Assembly: GCA_036417435.1 (NCBI GenBank)
Contig: CM070899.1
Location: 153,278,237-153,342,236 of the forward strand
Reading direction: 5' to 3'
Length of the DNA: 64,000 bases
Source of the DNA: Inia geoffrensis
Taxonomy: Eukaryota > Chordata > Mammalia > Artiodactyla > Iniidae
The translations under genes and the position numbers were made by a program. Below are positions 27,287 to 37,924 of this stretch, piece after piece (the stretch's first letter is position 1; each line of letters opens with the position of its first letter). Below the pieces are notes generated by a model. The model ran no database searches and was not told where the DNA came from. It worked only from the letters and a program-made list of their open reading frames with translations.

Positions 27287-28569
27287 CTCCAATATTTTCT
27301 TGATTATATCTTTAAATCTTTGTTCTTCTGTTCCATTTCTTTGGTTCTCTTCTCCAGTTATGCATGTCTTGGTTTTCCTTTGTCTGACACCTGTATCTGT
27401 CATTTTCCTGTCTTTGCTCACCTTTCTCTAGCCTGCTGTCTAAACTCCATGTCATATATTCAGCCTCTTCTCTGTTGTGTTGTTCGCAGCAGGGCCTTTA
27501 TATCTACGATGCTTTTATTTTTTTATTTTAAATTTGATTAGCCACATTTCAAGTGCTCAGGAGCCACATGTGGCCAGCAGCAAGTGTATTGGCAGCACAG
27601 TTCTAGGAGCAGACTAAAGGCTTGGAGTTCTGTTGACTTGCTCCCTTATTCTCCACAGCGCTCCAATCCCCCAGGTATCTCTGGGGAAACCTAACTCTGA
27701 AACAATTCCAAAGACACTGTGATAGTAAAACCACATCATGGATGAGATGAGTTGCATGTAGAAATGCCCACAGACTCTGTACCTTGTGCTGCAAAGTTTG
27801 AGGATTCACCCCTGCCAAACTCTAATAAGGGGACTAGATGGACCCTGTGGCACACAGCTAGGATTATGAAATGCTGAAAACTTGTATCAGTTGAATTATA
27901 AGGATTATCTGAAAAAAGCCTATGTGAGCAGAGTTAGATGGTCTTCTGGAGCCTGGAAAAAGGGAGCTCCTGTGCCATGAAGCATCAGTGTTCAGTGTTG
28001 TCCCAGGAGAGGGGCTGGTAAGATAAATATGTCTATCCCTGCAGCAGAAATGGGAGCTCTAGACAGTCATAGCTCCCTGCTCCTGGCCCCTAAGTTCCCT
28101 GGCTGTGACCCCAAGCTCTCCAAGCTTCAAATGATGACCGGCTTCTGGATGAGATTTCCCAAAGGGACACAAGGTGCTGAGGATCCCACTACACAGTCTA
28201 TTTGGCAGGTACGTTCTTCACTCAAATTAATAAATGGGCATCCTTTTAGAAATTAATTCCTTGTTAATTTTCCAGCCCAATTCCATTTTCAAAAACACTG
28301 ACTAAATGGGATTTATGAAAGCTGCAAAATTAAGGCACTCGGGACCTCGCTGGCTCCACCAAAGTACTGACCCGAGACTCCTGAGTACTCAGCCGGCCCC
28401 GGTTAATGCCACACTGTGGCCTACGCTAAACTCAAGGTATGAGGGGATTAAGTCTAAGGAATGTCTCTGAGAAGACTAGACAAGAAGGATAAGAGATTGT
28501 GACATTGGTAGTCAGGCACTACAGAAGGGATTTCCTAATAGTACTGCTCACTTCAAAAGGAATTAAGGG

Positions 28570-28778
28570 GGCTTCCCTGGTGGCGCAGTGGTTGAGAGTC
28601 TGCCTGCCGGTGCAGGGGACACGGGTTCGTGCCCCGGTCCGGGAGGATCCCACATGCCGCGGAGCGTCTGGGCCCGTGAGCCATGGCCGCTGAGCCTGCG
28701 CGTCCAGAGCCTGAGCTCCGCAACCGGAGAGGCCACCACAGTGAGAGGCCCGCGTACCGCAAAAAAAAAAAAAAAAAA
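28570..28778 (+). mobile_element. CHR-type SINE, short form, young-looking
   Basis: Full-length with head ggcttccctggtggcgcagt, intact box B and a long pure A tail. The perfect duplication aaaaggaattaaggg is at 28555-28569 and 28779-28793. Confidence 0.95.
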
Positions 28779-29164
28779 AAAAGGAATTAAGGGTCCGTTC
28801 CCTTCTTTAAACTATGTGTGGTTTTCTGCTACTGCATTATGGTGCCACCTCTTGGATACAAATTGAAAATCTAGCTTAAAAAATTTTTAGTCTCCAGTCA
28901 CATGCATTAAAAAAATCTGAAGTGGGAGGCCATGATGGGTTCTAAAATTTATATTCTGCTTTACAGTTAAGGAACTACTTAACCAAATCCCTAGAATCTG
29001 TAAGAGGGGGGATGCTGGTAGCCTGCAGCCCAGAAAAGAACTGCCTCAAGTGAGTTTTTAGCTGTTTGGAATTTTAAACAGTGCAAAGGTGCCACCTGCA
29101 TGCTCTGGTTCTCTCTCCATACCTAGCTGTCAAACAAGTGAGGAATGGCTCACAGGAATCAGGA

Positions 29165-29260
29165 GTTCAAGTTCCCTGTTTCTGTCTCCAATTGTCAACA
29201 TCTAGTGTAGGCAAAGCAGTGTCTGGCAAGTGGTAGGCACCCAAGTTATTAAATTACTCT
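29165..29260 (+). repeat. L2 3' end fragment
   Basis: 'gcagtgtctggcaagtggta ggcacccaagt' is a short sense L2 tail. Confidence 0.4.
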
Positions 29261-29854
29261 TAAATCATGTTTGCAGGAGTAATTATGTATTAAGGTGGGG
29301 AATGATAGATTACAGATGGCAGTGCTAGAACATCACCATGACACTAGTCATCAGAGTTGGAAAAGTATCATTCAAACCTTGTTCATGGGCTGCCTGAAAG
29401 GCCGGACCCTCAGGACAGCACAGAATGAGAAAGGCAGTGTAATCAGGTCACTTTGTAGACCGTGTAAGTATTCACTTAAAGTTAACAGGGGTAGGCAGGG
29501 CTATAGTCATGTTATTAGACAACTGTTATAGGGGTTGGGGATTTTGTGTCCTTGTCCTAGGTCACTGGGCCTGTCTTAATATCCTTGGGGGAAGAACAGG
29601 GCCCAGCTGAAGAAAGCTGCATTAACTAAACTTCCACAGCAGCTCAAAGTGCCCAGGCCTTAGCTGTGATTGTTATTAATGGGGAACAGCCCTGTGTGGG
29701 TCAAGAGAGCATCAGACTGCTAAAGGCAACCTCATTTGCTAAGGAAGAAAGGGAAACATATCCTCAGACACAGCTGCTGAACTAGTTCCTACCTCTGCCA
29801 ACAGTTTTTTGGTGACAAAGTAAGGATGTTCTTTTTAAAAAGATACTGTTTCTC

Positions 29855-30061
29855 GGGACTTCCCTGGTGGCGCAGTGGTTGAGAGTCTGTCTGCCGGTGC
29901 AGGGGACACGGGTTCGTGCCCCGGTCCAGGAAGATCCCACATGCTGCAGAGCGGCTGGGCACGTGAGCCATGGCCGCTGAGCCTGCGCTCCCAGAGCCTG
30001 TGCTCCACAACGGGAGAGGCCACAAAAGTGAGAGGCCTACATACCACAAAAAAAAAAAAAA
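29855..30061 (+). mobile_element. CHR-type SINE, short form
   Basis: gggacttccctggtggcgca head. The perfect 18-bp duplication aaaaagatactgtttctc is at 29837-29854 and 30062-30079. Confidence 0.95.
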
Positions 30062-30884
30062 AAAAAGATACTGTTTCTCAAAAGAAGTGATTAGGCAAAA
30101 AAGTCCCTGTTAAAATAATGGCCATTTTAAATAAGTAAATAGATGATTGTGACGGGTATTTGTTGACTCCTATCCAGCATCCATTTCTCTTTCTCTTAAC
30201 TTTTCCCAATTTGTATTCAAGTATCTACCTCTCTCTGCTCACTCCTTTGCTTCCAAGTAGGCTGAGCCCATCCCCAGCTCTAGGATGGGGCTTGATTAGT
30301 CTAAAACAATTAGATTAACTCTTCTCTTTTCTCTAGTCATCGGTTTAGGTAACCTGTGTTATAACGTGGCATTCCCTGACAGTAGGGGCTGGTTTAGAAA
30401 CTTTGTGTGACCTAATCTGGGCTGAGATACGAGGAGCTGATTGAGAGCTTTTGGAAAAGAAATACCACAGCTCTCCTTAGAGGCCTTTTTTTCTACTGGA
30501 GGGGGTGACAGGTGGACAAGAAGCCTGGAACTGCTGCCTTTTTGCCTCCATGGGGGAAACAGGCCTGAGGATGAAGCTGGCACTGCTGAAGTAAGTCAGG
30601 GGAAGGAAAGAAAATGGGTCCTTTATGACATCACTGAGCTGCTGAGTCAGTAACCTCTAAGTAAACCCTGCCTCTGGACTTTCCAGGTATGTGAGCTAAT
30701 AAATCCCTTTATTGTTTGAGCCAGATGAGTTAGATTTCTGTATCAAGGAAAGCATCCTAACAAACGATTCATGTAAAAACCACAATTAAAATGCCTGTAG
30801 AGCACACACCAGAACAATGCTGAAAAAAACAAAAGGTTCCGAAGCCAAGACCACGTAAAACAGAAGCACATTTGGAGGCAATGT

Positions 30885-31030
30885 GGCATCATGGCTTAGA
30901 AGAGAAGGCAGATGGGCGTAACCCATGCTCTGCCCTTCATGTTTACTCTGATCTTGGATGAGCCACCTAACTTTGGTTGTCCTTGGTTCCTCTCAACAGA
31001 GTAAGCTGAACTAGATGAGTGGCTCCCAGT
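30885..31030 (+). repeat. MIR SINE remnant
   Basis: 'gcaatgtggcatcatggctt', 'gatcttggatgagccaccta acttt' and the A/G-rich end follow the sense MIR core. Confidence 0.5.
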
Positions 31031-31049
31031 TCTTTTACCGTCCGTACTT

Positions 31050-31055
31050 TTTATT
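31050..31055 (-). terminator. C15orf40: Candidate poly(A) signal of C15orf40
   Basis: TTTATT on the + strand (AATAAA on the gene strand), about 1.1 kb after the stop. It is a candidate only; ATTAAA at 31781-31786 would give a shorter 3' UTR. Confidence 0.35.
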
Positions 31056-31440
31056 ATTGGTCCTTTTTGTGGATTTTATATTTTTAAAGATTTATGTCTG
31101 TCAATAGATTTTTCTCATGTACTTAGACAAAGTACACAACTGCAGATCAGCCCATCTATCAGCAAAGGTAATCAGGTTAACTTATTCACCTTAACAAATT
31201 ACTATAATTTGATTGAACATTTAAAAACAAGATATTATTAGCTTTTGAAGTTCAATATAGATATGACTTCTGATAGGTTTTTACAAATACTGAAAATAGC
31301 TTCCAGATCTTCTATCTTCTTTTGAGGATCTTAGGAGATTCATAAGAACTACCAGATTTGATGACTGCAGTTACCATCTAAGGAGGAAGAAAATTCAGTG
31401 ACCTCTCAAAAATCAAAATTAACATTAAATTACAAGTCTT

Positions 31441-31563
31441 TTTTTTTTTTTTTGGCTGCGTCTTGCATGGCTTGAGGAATCTTAGTTCCCCAACCAGGGT
31501 TTGAACTGGGGCCCTGGCAGTGAAAGCATTGAGTTGTAACCTCTGGACTGCCAGGGAAGGCCC
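31441..31563 (-). mobile_element. Short tRNA-derived SINE, antisense
   Basis: 'ttggctgcgtcttgcatggc', 'ccccaaccagggtttgaact' and 'ctggactgccagggaag'. The perfect duplication taaattacaagtctt is at 31426-31440 and 31564-31578. Confidence 0.9.
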
Positions 31564-31794
31564 TAAATTACAAGTCTTGATTATTCTTATTTACTTTTTA
31601 ACAAAATGGTCAACAGAATTTTAAAAAAACACAGAAAAAAAGTTTGCATTTTACATAATAAAATACATAATCATTTTAAAATACAAAGTGACACTATGAA
31701 GCAGTGACAGGTCTTCCTCTGTCACTTGTAAACTGGATTAGAAGGCCATCCCCAGAATTCCAGTAGTGCTGTGGAAATATTTTAATTTACAATT

Positions 31795-31975
31795 GGGATA
31801 AACTGCATTCAACTGGGAGCCAAGGGATCTAGGTTCTAGTTGCCATCTTGCACCATGTGATCCTGAATACACTCAAATTCTGGATGTCAGAAGCCCCATG
31901 ACAAAATGAAAGGGGCTGAATCAGGTCATCTTAAATATCCTTTCCAGCTCTGTTATTTTGTAACACTATGAAATC
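31795..31975 (+). repeat. MIR-like SINE remnant
   Basis: 'gggagccaagggatctaggt tctagttgcc' then 'ccatgacaaaatgaaagggg' and 'ctttccagctctgttatttt' resemble a diverged sense MIR. Confidence 0.4.
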
Positions 31976-32190
31976 AGAGTAACATGTCCCAAGCTGTTTG
32001 GGATCAGGGATTTTAAAACCTAAATTCAACATAACAGTACTTTTAATCTTCATACTTTTTTTGTGTGTCCTGTTCTTATTAAATATGTGTATTTTCACAT
32101 TCTGTGTCTTTAAATATATTTTCCTTTTTAACAGTCTTTTCACCATTAGCAATAAAAGTTTCTCAAGGGTGTACTTTTCATTTCTTGCTT

Positions 32191-32286
32191 TTATTTTTTT
32201 TCAACTTGCTTTTTCAGTTTCTCCAAGATCTCTTCCGGAGTTGTGGAGGCCAAAAGCTTTACCACTTTTCCACGAGATTTACCACC
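32191..32286 (-). CDS. C15orf40: C15orf40 coding exon 4 (C-terminus)
   Basis: Acceptor tggtccag|gg; encodes [14 protein letters not shown] to LKKQVEKK and stop TAA at 32193-32191. An AATAAA hexamer (32195-32190) overlaps the stop codon. Further candidate signals on this strand are ATTAAA at 31786-31781 and AATAAA at 31055-31050. Confidence 0.95.
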   Translation of the reverse strand, partial: GGKSRGKVVKLLASTTPEEILEKLKKQVEKK

Positions 32287-35200
32287 CTGGACCAAAAGGA
32301 AAAAATGGTGTCAGGATAACACACTAAACTTCCTAATGCTATTAAGAGGCAGCAGACCTCAGTTGCTGAGGGGTTGTTACAGGTGGGCTGGTGTTTTCCT
32401 GACAGCTTAGTGCCCACTTTCTCCTAGCCATTTCTGGTCTAACCAAAGGCTCTCTCTTAGATTCCACCTTACGACAATATTTTTACAACTCTCCAGAGTT
32501 TTTAACCTTCATACATCAATTTCTGTATTAATAAAAGCTAGGCATTAAATTTTCAAAATGAATATGGAATCCAGATGTACAATATTCTGGTTTCAAGTAA
32601 TACTTTTGTTTAAATTATTTTTTAAATTACCAAAACAAATATTGCAATTTTATATAAACTTTGTATACAGATAATTCCAAATGTAAAACAAATTGGTATT
32701 CTCTATACTGTTAAACATTTCTGAAAATTCCAAACAAAAAGCAGCCACATATCCAAGTGCTATGATTCCACAACTGCTTAAGACAACTATAAAAAGGTAA
32801 ACACCCTTTAAAGAAGGTAAATTTTGAGCAGGTATTTATCTAAATGGGTAGAAGCTGCACAGGTGGAAGAGTGGGAAGTCTCAGGCAAATGCCAGAGCAC
32901 GTGCGCTGGCGAAAATCCGAAATGACCTGCCGCAGGGGCGACGGTGAGGGAATGGCCTCATCAGATGGATGTTACGGTACAGCCTACTAACCAATGACTC
33001 TGAGTGCCCGCTGGATCCTGGGTAGGAGCTACAGAGTATAGCACTGGAAAACAAGTAGAGCTTTAAGAAATATAAACACGAGTGGGTCTTACTCCTACAG
33101 ATTCTGTTTAAGTCTGGGGTGATGCCCAGGAACCTGTGCTCTAGAAATCATTTCCAGGTGATTTTGATATCCACCCCTAGTGCAAACCCATGGTATTAAT
33201 GACTTCACATGAGTCCTCTCTCTTCCTAATAAGCTTCTCCTAGTGAGCAAGGATAACACGGGGGACCAGGTATGCTTGATGAACTCACTAATGGAGATGA
33301 CAAGAGGAACCATTTTAGATTTTTCTAGTATGGTGATGACTTGAGGGAAAAGACAAGATTAATCTGACAGAGCAGGTACAGGAATGAACTTAGGAGAAAA
33401 TGCTGGAAATGATGGCAATTAAGGAATACAAGTATAGCGTGTGCACAGTCTGAAGGAGTGAGGCATTAGGAGTGAAGATTAGGAAGAATTCACAGATTTT
33501 AGTGATTAAATGATTGTGAGCATTAAAAACAACTGGTTTTTTCAATTATTTGGAAAAGAAAAAAATTGGCATTTTAAAAGTAATGACTGATGTATTCAAA
33601 GATGTTGAGAGAGAGAGAGACCTACCTTATCCAAAACCACATCACTCTTCCTGAGTTCTAAGACTTTGGAAAGATACCAACAAAGCTCAGCGTTAGCCTC
33701 TCCTTCTGTCGGAGGTGCTGCAATAGCTACACTCACAGCCTCGGCTGTCAAATCTGGAATGAAAACAGTGTGGACTTGATCCTTGTGGAGTTCTTTTTCT
33801 TCATGCAGTGAGCATATTTTGTAAAAGTGTTTGCATTTGTCTGGCATGTTGTAGGTTTTCAATTAATAACTGCTGAATGAAGAATGATTAATCACAGTTA
33901 AGGGAACATAAACATAAATATGCCTCTACCATTACAGAAATCCAGAGAAGAAAATTGATATTTACCCCACCCCACCCTGCTGACCAAAATGGGCCTACAG
34001 AGTCCTGAGCAATAACCTGGATTTAGGAGCTGGAAACTGCACTTGGTCTAACAGGAACAGCCCAGGCAGGGAGTCAGCGGAGCTGGGCTTTAGCCCCACA
34101 ATGTCACCGAGGAAGTGGGTGAACCAGGCAGCTCATGAAACTGTAGAGGGTTGTTCGGGGTCTCCTCATCAGGAAAATGGGAGCACTGGATTAAATTCAC
34201 CTCTTATGTGAAATGTCTCTTTGATATTTTTAAAATGTAGTATTTAGGGCTTCCCTGGTGGCGCAGTGGTTGAGAGTCCGCCTGCCGATGCAGGGGACAC
34301 GGGTTCGTGCCCCGGTCCGGGAGGATCCCACATGCCGCGGAGCGGCTAGGCCCGTGAGCCATGGCCGCTGAGCCTGCGCGTCCGGAGCTTGTGCTCCGCA
34401 ACGGGAGAGGCCACAAGAGTGAGAGGGCCGCGTACCGCCAAAAAAAAAAAAAAAAAAAAAGTAGTTAGCATCTACACAGCGCTTACATACACTAATTTTA
34501 AGGGCACACAAACATGTTTTAAGGGCTTTACAAATATTAACTTGTTTATTCCTATAATTTTATGAAGATATTAATACCTTTATTATCTCCATTTTACAAA
34601 CGAGGAAATTGGAACCGAGAAGTAATGTGTCCAAGGTCACATGGCTAGAAAGTGGCATTGTGATTCACAAATAAATTTGAATTCATGCTTTGAAATCCAG
34701 GGACAGTGAACGCTGCTTTTTGAAGAGTGGTCCAGACTCCCTCATCAATACAGCCTTTATAAAGAGCAACCTGCCTGCAATCCTCCGCTGTTATTTCTGA
34801 GAGAGAAGTATATACTCAAAGCAGTTTGCAAATGAGCTTGAGCTGGTCCTGCATCTGGGGTTACTTGGGCATTTCCACACACTTATATCTTGCCTGTGTA
34901 AACGGCTACAGAATCCACAGGAATGAGATGGTAGAACAACCTTCCTCCTAGCCTGTCACTGATTCTATGATGCAGTTTTTCACATTTTAATATCTTTGAA
35001 ATCCTGATGTATCTTATAATAAATGGAAAAGAAAGTGTTTAGTTGATGTGGATTTTGTCTTACTGGTACATAAAGTACTTCTGCACCTTATAGATAGATG
35101 ATGGCCAGTTAGATCTGATGAAACATGGTATTCCAACAGCAGTGACCACAGTGACTACTTAGAAAATGCTGGCCAAGGAGGATACAGCCAACAAACAGCC

Positions 35201-37498
35201 AAGCTAACATGGCCATCAACACAAACCAGGCCGAGCACCCCAATTCTGAGGTCTTGTTTTAAAAATATTTTAAAAATTGGAATACAGAGCTTTAGCTTTA
35301 GTGGGCGAAAAAGACCGTCAAGATAACTCAGATCAAACTTTTTTCCCAATCAGAAGCCTCCCCACCCCACCCAATCTCCCCTGAAGCCCCAGCATTAAAA
35401 ACAAATGTAAACAGCTACTCAGGAGTCCTGTCTGCCAACCTCCCCTTTGCCCACCGCAGATTCTTGAAGCACCTTTTGGACTCCAGGGAATAGCTTAAAA
35501 GCTTCTAACTATCTCATCTGACAGATGAAAGAACTGGGCCCAGGAATATCTTGTAGTTTTGATTTGAAATAAGCTCACACAGGTGTTGATGATCAGGTTC
35601 ACAGATCTGAGGTTTTCTCTCCCTCCTTGGACCAATGGTCATTTAAAAAAATCAACCAAAACATCTTTCTCTGGCCAATGTTTCCACTTTTGGAATAGGA
35701 CAAACTAAGAATCATCTAGGCTACACGTTTCTATCTATGTTCTTTCTAAAATACCTTTTTAAATTTTGAGGTATAATTGACACATAACGTGTACAACATA
35801 ACGATTCACAGTTTGTATTTTGAATTGATCACCACAGTAAATCCTGGTTCATAAAATACCATATTAAAAAGGACAATACAGAATGGTTTTTTCATCTAAC
35901 TTGGTATGCTTTAAATACGGTATATTTGCTTTTAAACACTAGATTACACCTTTACATTAGAATCCAGAATTTAAAAATGGAGACGCCTCTAACTGCAGGT
36001 GTGAAAAATATACTTGACCACACAGGATGAACTTCCAGCAAGCCAAGGCAAAGGGAGGATGGAGAGGAGACAAGTGGTTCATACAAGATTCCCACCCCAG
36101 TGGCCAGGTATACCTGTCACAGCATTTTGTTTGGAACCAGGTTTGGCATGGATGGCTATGGTGACACAACCTTTGGGATCAACTGCCACAGGACCTGACG
36201 GAGGAACTGGTCTCTCTGCTTCCTTGCTCTGGCTTTTACCCTAAAACGACAACAATCACACTACAACTTTACAGTTACAAAATACTTTCCCACACATTTG
36301 ATCTTTCCATGATTCCTTTTCACCCTTAACCAAGACAAACTAGGCTAATGGGTCACGTCCAGGGAGTTCTGGCCACCCAGAATGGTCTTCCATCAGCCTT
36401 CATGGCTCAAATCAATTCTTCCACGAAGCCTTCCCATCCACCCCACAAAGTGCTTTTTTCCTGCCTTGGAAGACCTGACTTAGAACTGGTTCCTACTGTC
36501 GGCTTTGTATTTCCCATTCCTCAGGAAACAACGATTATTCATTATTCATCTTTGTATCTCAAGCAGCACAAGTTAACAAAGGTTTGTGAACAACTATGGC
36601 TGGACGGTGTATATCCATGTGTTCTGGGGGGAAGGGGAGTAGGAAGGAACAACAGTGGTATTTAAAGGACTACTGTGTGCCAGAAGCTGTACTCGGAACT
36701 TTCCATTGAACAAACATGAACTGCGCACCAAGGCAGTATGTAGGCAAAGGAGAGGTAAAGATGAATAAGGACACATGGAGCTCAATGGAGCTAGGACTGC
36801 AGCGAGAGAAAAAGAACAAATAATCTCTCTAATACACTGTGCTAGGAGCGCCGACCACACACGCACAGGGCTTCACGGCGCAGAGAAGAGGAAGGCAGTC
36901 CCGCCTCGGGACACTGGGGAAGCTCCCGGCAGCAGGCAGTCTTACAGCCGGGTCTTAGGAACCGATTAGAGTCAGCCCTGCAGAGACAGTGGAAGGGAAG
37001 TGTGGGAGTGGTGCATTCTTGACAGAGGGGTGCGAAGACCAGCCAAGGGAAGGAGACAGAACGCTAACTAGAGCCTCCCAGGGAAGCACAGGCCGCACGG
37101 CGCTGCCGGAACACGAAGCGCGAGCCTGGGAGTGTGGGAGCGAGGCCGGCAGGGTCGGCAGCCACAGCTCAGGGACAGCCTCGCGCGCCGCCGGCCCGGG
37201 CCCTCCGACTTCCCCGGTGGGCGGCAGCGCAGCCGAGAAAGACGGGGAGCGAGAGGCCCGGAACTCAGAGACAACAAGCAGTTGGCGGAGCTTCTACCCA
37301 CCCACGGGTCCCGCTTCTCTCCCGCGCTCCTCAACCAGCATTCCTGCGGCCCACCCTCCCACTGCCAAGGGACTTGCCACTGGCCTTGTTCCTTGCACCA
37401 GCTTTCTTAGGCATCTCGGTGCCCACAGGGAGCCGGGCAGCAGCCCGAGAACCAGGTCCGGTCCCTAACTGCCTCAGCCCGGAGCCGAGCCGCAGCAT
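32191..37498 (-). CDS. C15orf40: UPF0235 (DUF167/YggU-like) protein C15orf40, four coding exons, about 154 aa
   Basis: Coding exons, in transcript order, are 37498-37385, 36240-36114, 33753-33626 and 32286-32191. The function is unknown; the family is small, conserved from bacteria (YggU) to humans. The N-terminus [20 protein letters not shown] is Arg-rich with no acidic residue, like a mitochondrial targeting peptide, followed by MPKKAGA. The family core follows: [40 protein letters not shown], the [19 protein letters not shown] loop and the [10 protein letters not shown] helix. I chose ATG 37498 because the human protein I recall begins in the same way; the frame is open further upstream to 37945 and MPKK (37414) is an alternative start. 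Oddity: the orthologous exon 1 junction has GC, not GT (see findings). Confidence 0.95.
33626..33753 (-). CDS. C15orf40: C15orf40 coding exon 3
   Basis: Acceptor attccag|at; 128 nt encoding (D)[17 protein letters not shown] to [13 protein letters not shown]; donor aag|gtaggt. The intron begins with a run of CT repeats. Confidence 0.96.
33995..34200 (+). repeat. MIR SINE remnant
   Basis: 'ggagctgggctttagcccca', 'ctcatcaggaaaatgggagc' and 'actggattaaattcacctc' fit a sense MIR. Confidence 0.45.
34247..34461 (+). mobile_element. CHR-type SINE, short form, in C15orf40 intron
   Basis: gggcttccctggtggcgcag head, intact internal promoter words and a pure A tail. The flanking duplication is short and imperfect (gtagtattta / gtagttagca). 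It lies antisense to the gene. Confidence 0.92.
34520..34690 (-). repeat. MIR SINE remnant, antisense
   Basis: 'ctccattttacaaacgagga aattggaaccgagaagtaat' and 'caaggtcacatggctagaaa' are a clear antisense MIR core. Confidence 0.75.
35755..35850 (-). repeat. L1M 3' UTR fragment, antisense
   Basis: 'tttgaggtataattgacaca' followed by 'gtgtacaacataacgattca' is a typical antisense L1M 3' word. Confidence 0.55.
36114..36240 (-). CDS. C15orf40: C15orf40 coding exon 2
   Basis: Acceptor gtcgttttag|gg; 127 nt encoding [12 protein letters not shown] to KQNAVT plus one base of Asp; donor acag|gtatac. It carries the first beta-strand of the DUF167 fold. Confidence 0.95.
36370..36605 (+). repeat. L2 3' region in C15orf40 intron 1
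   Basis: 'tcttccacgaagccttccca tcc' and 'cattattcatctttgtatct' are typical L2 3' words in sense orientation. Confidence 0.6.
36660..37090 (-). repeat. L2 3' region, antisense
   Basis: 'ctactgtgtgccagaagctg', 'gaataaggacacatggagct' and the region up to about 37090 follow the antisense L2 3' end. It borders the C15orf40 CpG island. The long plus-strand frames here are not genes. Confidence 0.5.
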
Positions 37499-37700
37499 CC
37501 ACGCCAAGGAGGCGGCAGGGAAGGCGGCCCGACGCCGGAAGAGCCCTCTGCACCTGCGCACGCAGCGGGCGGGAGCGGCTTCTCTGGCCTGCGCCTCTAC
37601 TCTGGCACGAGGGCGACACCTTCCGGCTGGCGGGAGCAAGACCCCTCGTTCTTCCCGGACCTGCGCAGGATCCTCGCCATCTAGAAAAGCGGCTGAGGAG
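37090..37700 (-). promoter_or_regulatory. C15orf40: CpG-island promoter of C15orf40 with NRF1- and ETS-like sites
   Basis: GC- and CpG-rich block around exon 1. TGCGCACGCAG at 37555-37565 is close to the NRF1 consensus, and CCGGAAG at 37535-37541 is an ETS core. Both lie 40-70 bases upstream of the start codon at 37498. NRF1 plus ETS sites are frequent in nuclear genes for mitochondrial proteins, which agrees with the Arg-rich N-terminus. The transcription start itself is not visible. Confidence 0.65.
37385..37498 (-). CDS. C15orf40: C15orf40 coding exon 1
   Basis: 38 codons from MLRL to ...AGARNK. The downstream exon needs phase 0, and the family-like join K|GKSQ puts the intron start at 37384 with sequence gccagt. 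The next in-frame GT donor (agg|gtgggc, intron from 37354) would add ten residues. The 3' edge is therefore uncertain. Confidence 0.8.
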
Positions 37701-37924
37701 ACCGAGAGATGGGGACCTGGGCTCTGGTCGAGTCGTGACCACCCCCCAACCCCCTCTGGTCTTGTTTCCTCATGGGAAGAAAAGATTGGAGTGAGCGGCA
37801 AAGAGCGCACAGGGCCAGATGTCTTCTCGCTGCTGCAGCCAACCAGCAGGTGCAGAGCCCCACGCTGCTTCCTATGGCCCTTAAGTGGATGTAGAGTATC
37901 CTGCTGCTTTAGCCTTTGGGTACC

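Larger units (their letters stand above)
21810..31040. other. Intergenic region between RAMAC and C15orf40 (tail to tail)
   Basis: I saw no conserved coding exon. It contains SINEs of three size classes, an antisense young L1 3' end, an older antisense L1 cut by a SINE, a long TG repeat and MIR/L2 fragments. Stretches 21.9-22.8, 24.7-26.0, 27.3-28.5 and 30.1-30.9 kb show nothing I can name. Confidence 0.65.
32287..36113 (-). other. C15orf40: C15orf40 introns 2 and 3
   Basis: Besides exon 3 (33626-33753) these hold a CHR SINE (34247-34461), MIRs at about 33995-34200 and 34520-34690, and an L1M 3' fragment at about 35755-35850. No further coding exon is seen. Confidence 0.6.

Noticed and set aside
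26922..27431. 169-residue plus-strand frame
   Set aside because: It spans an antisense L1 remnant and an antisense short SINE; no conserved domain.
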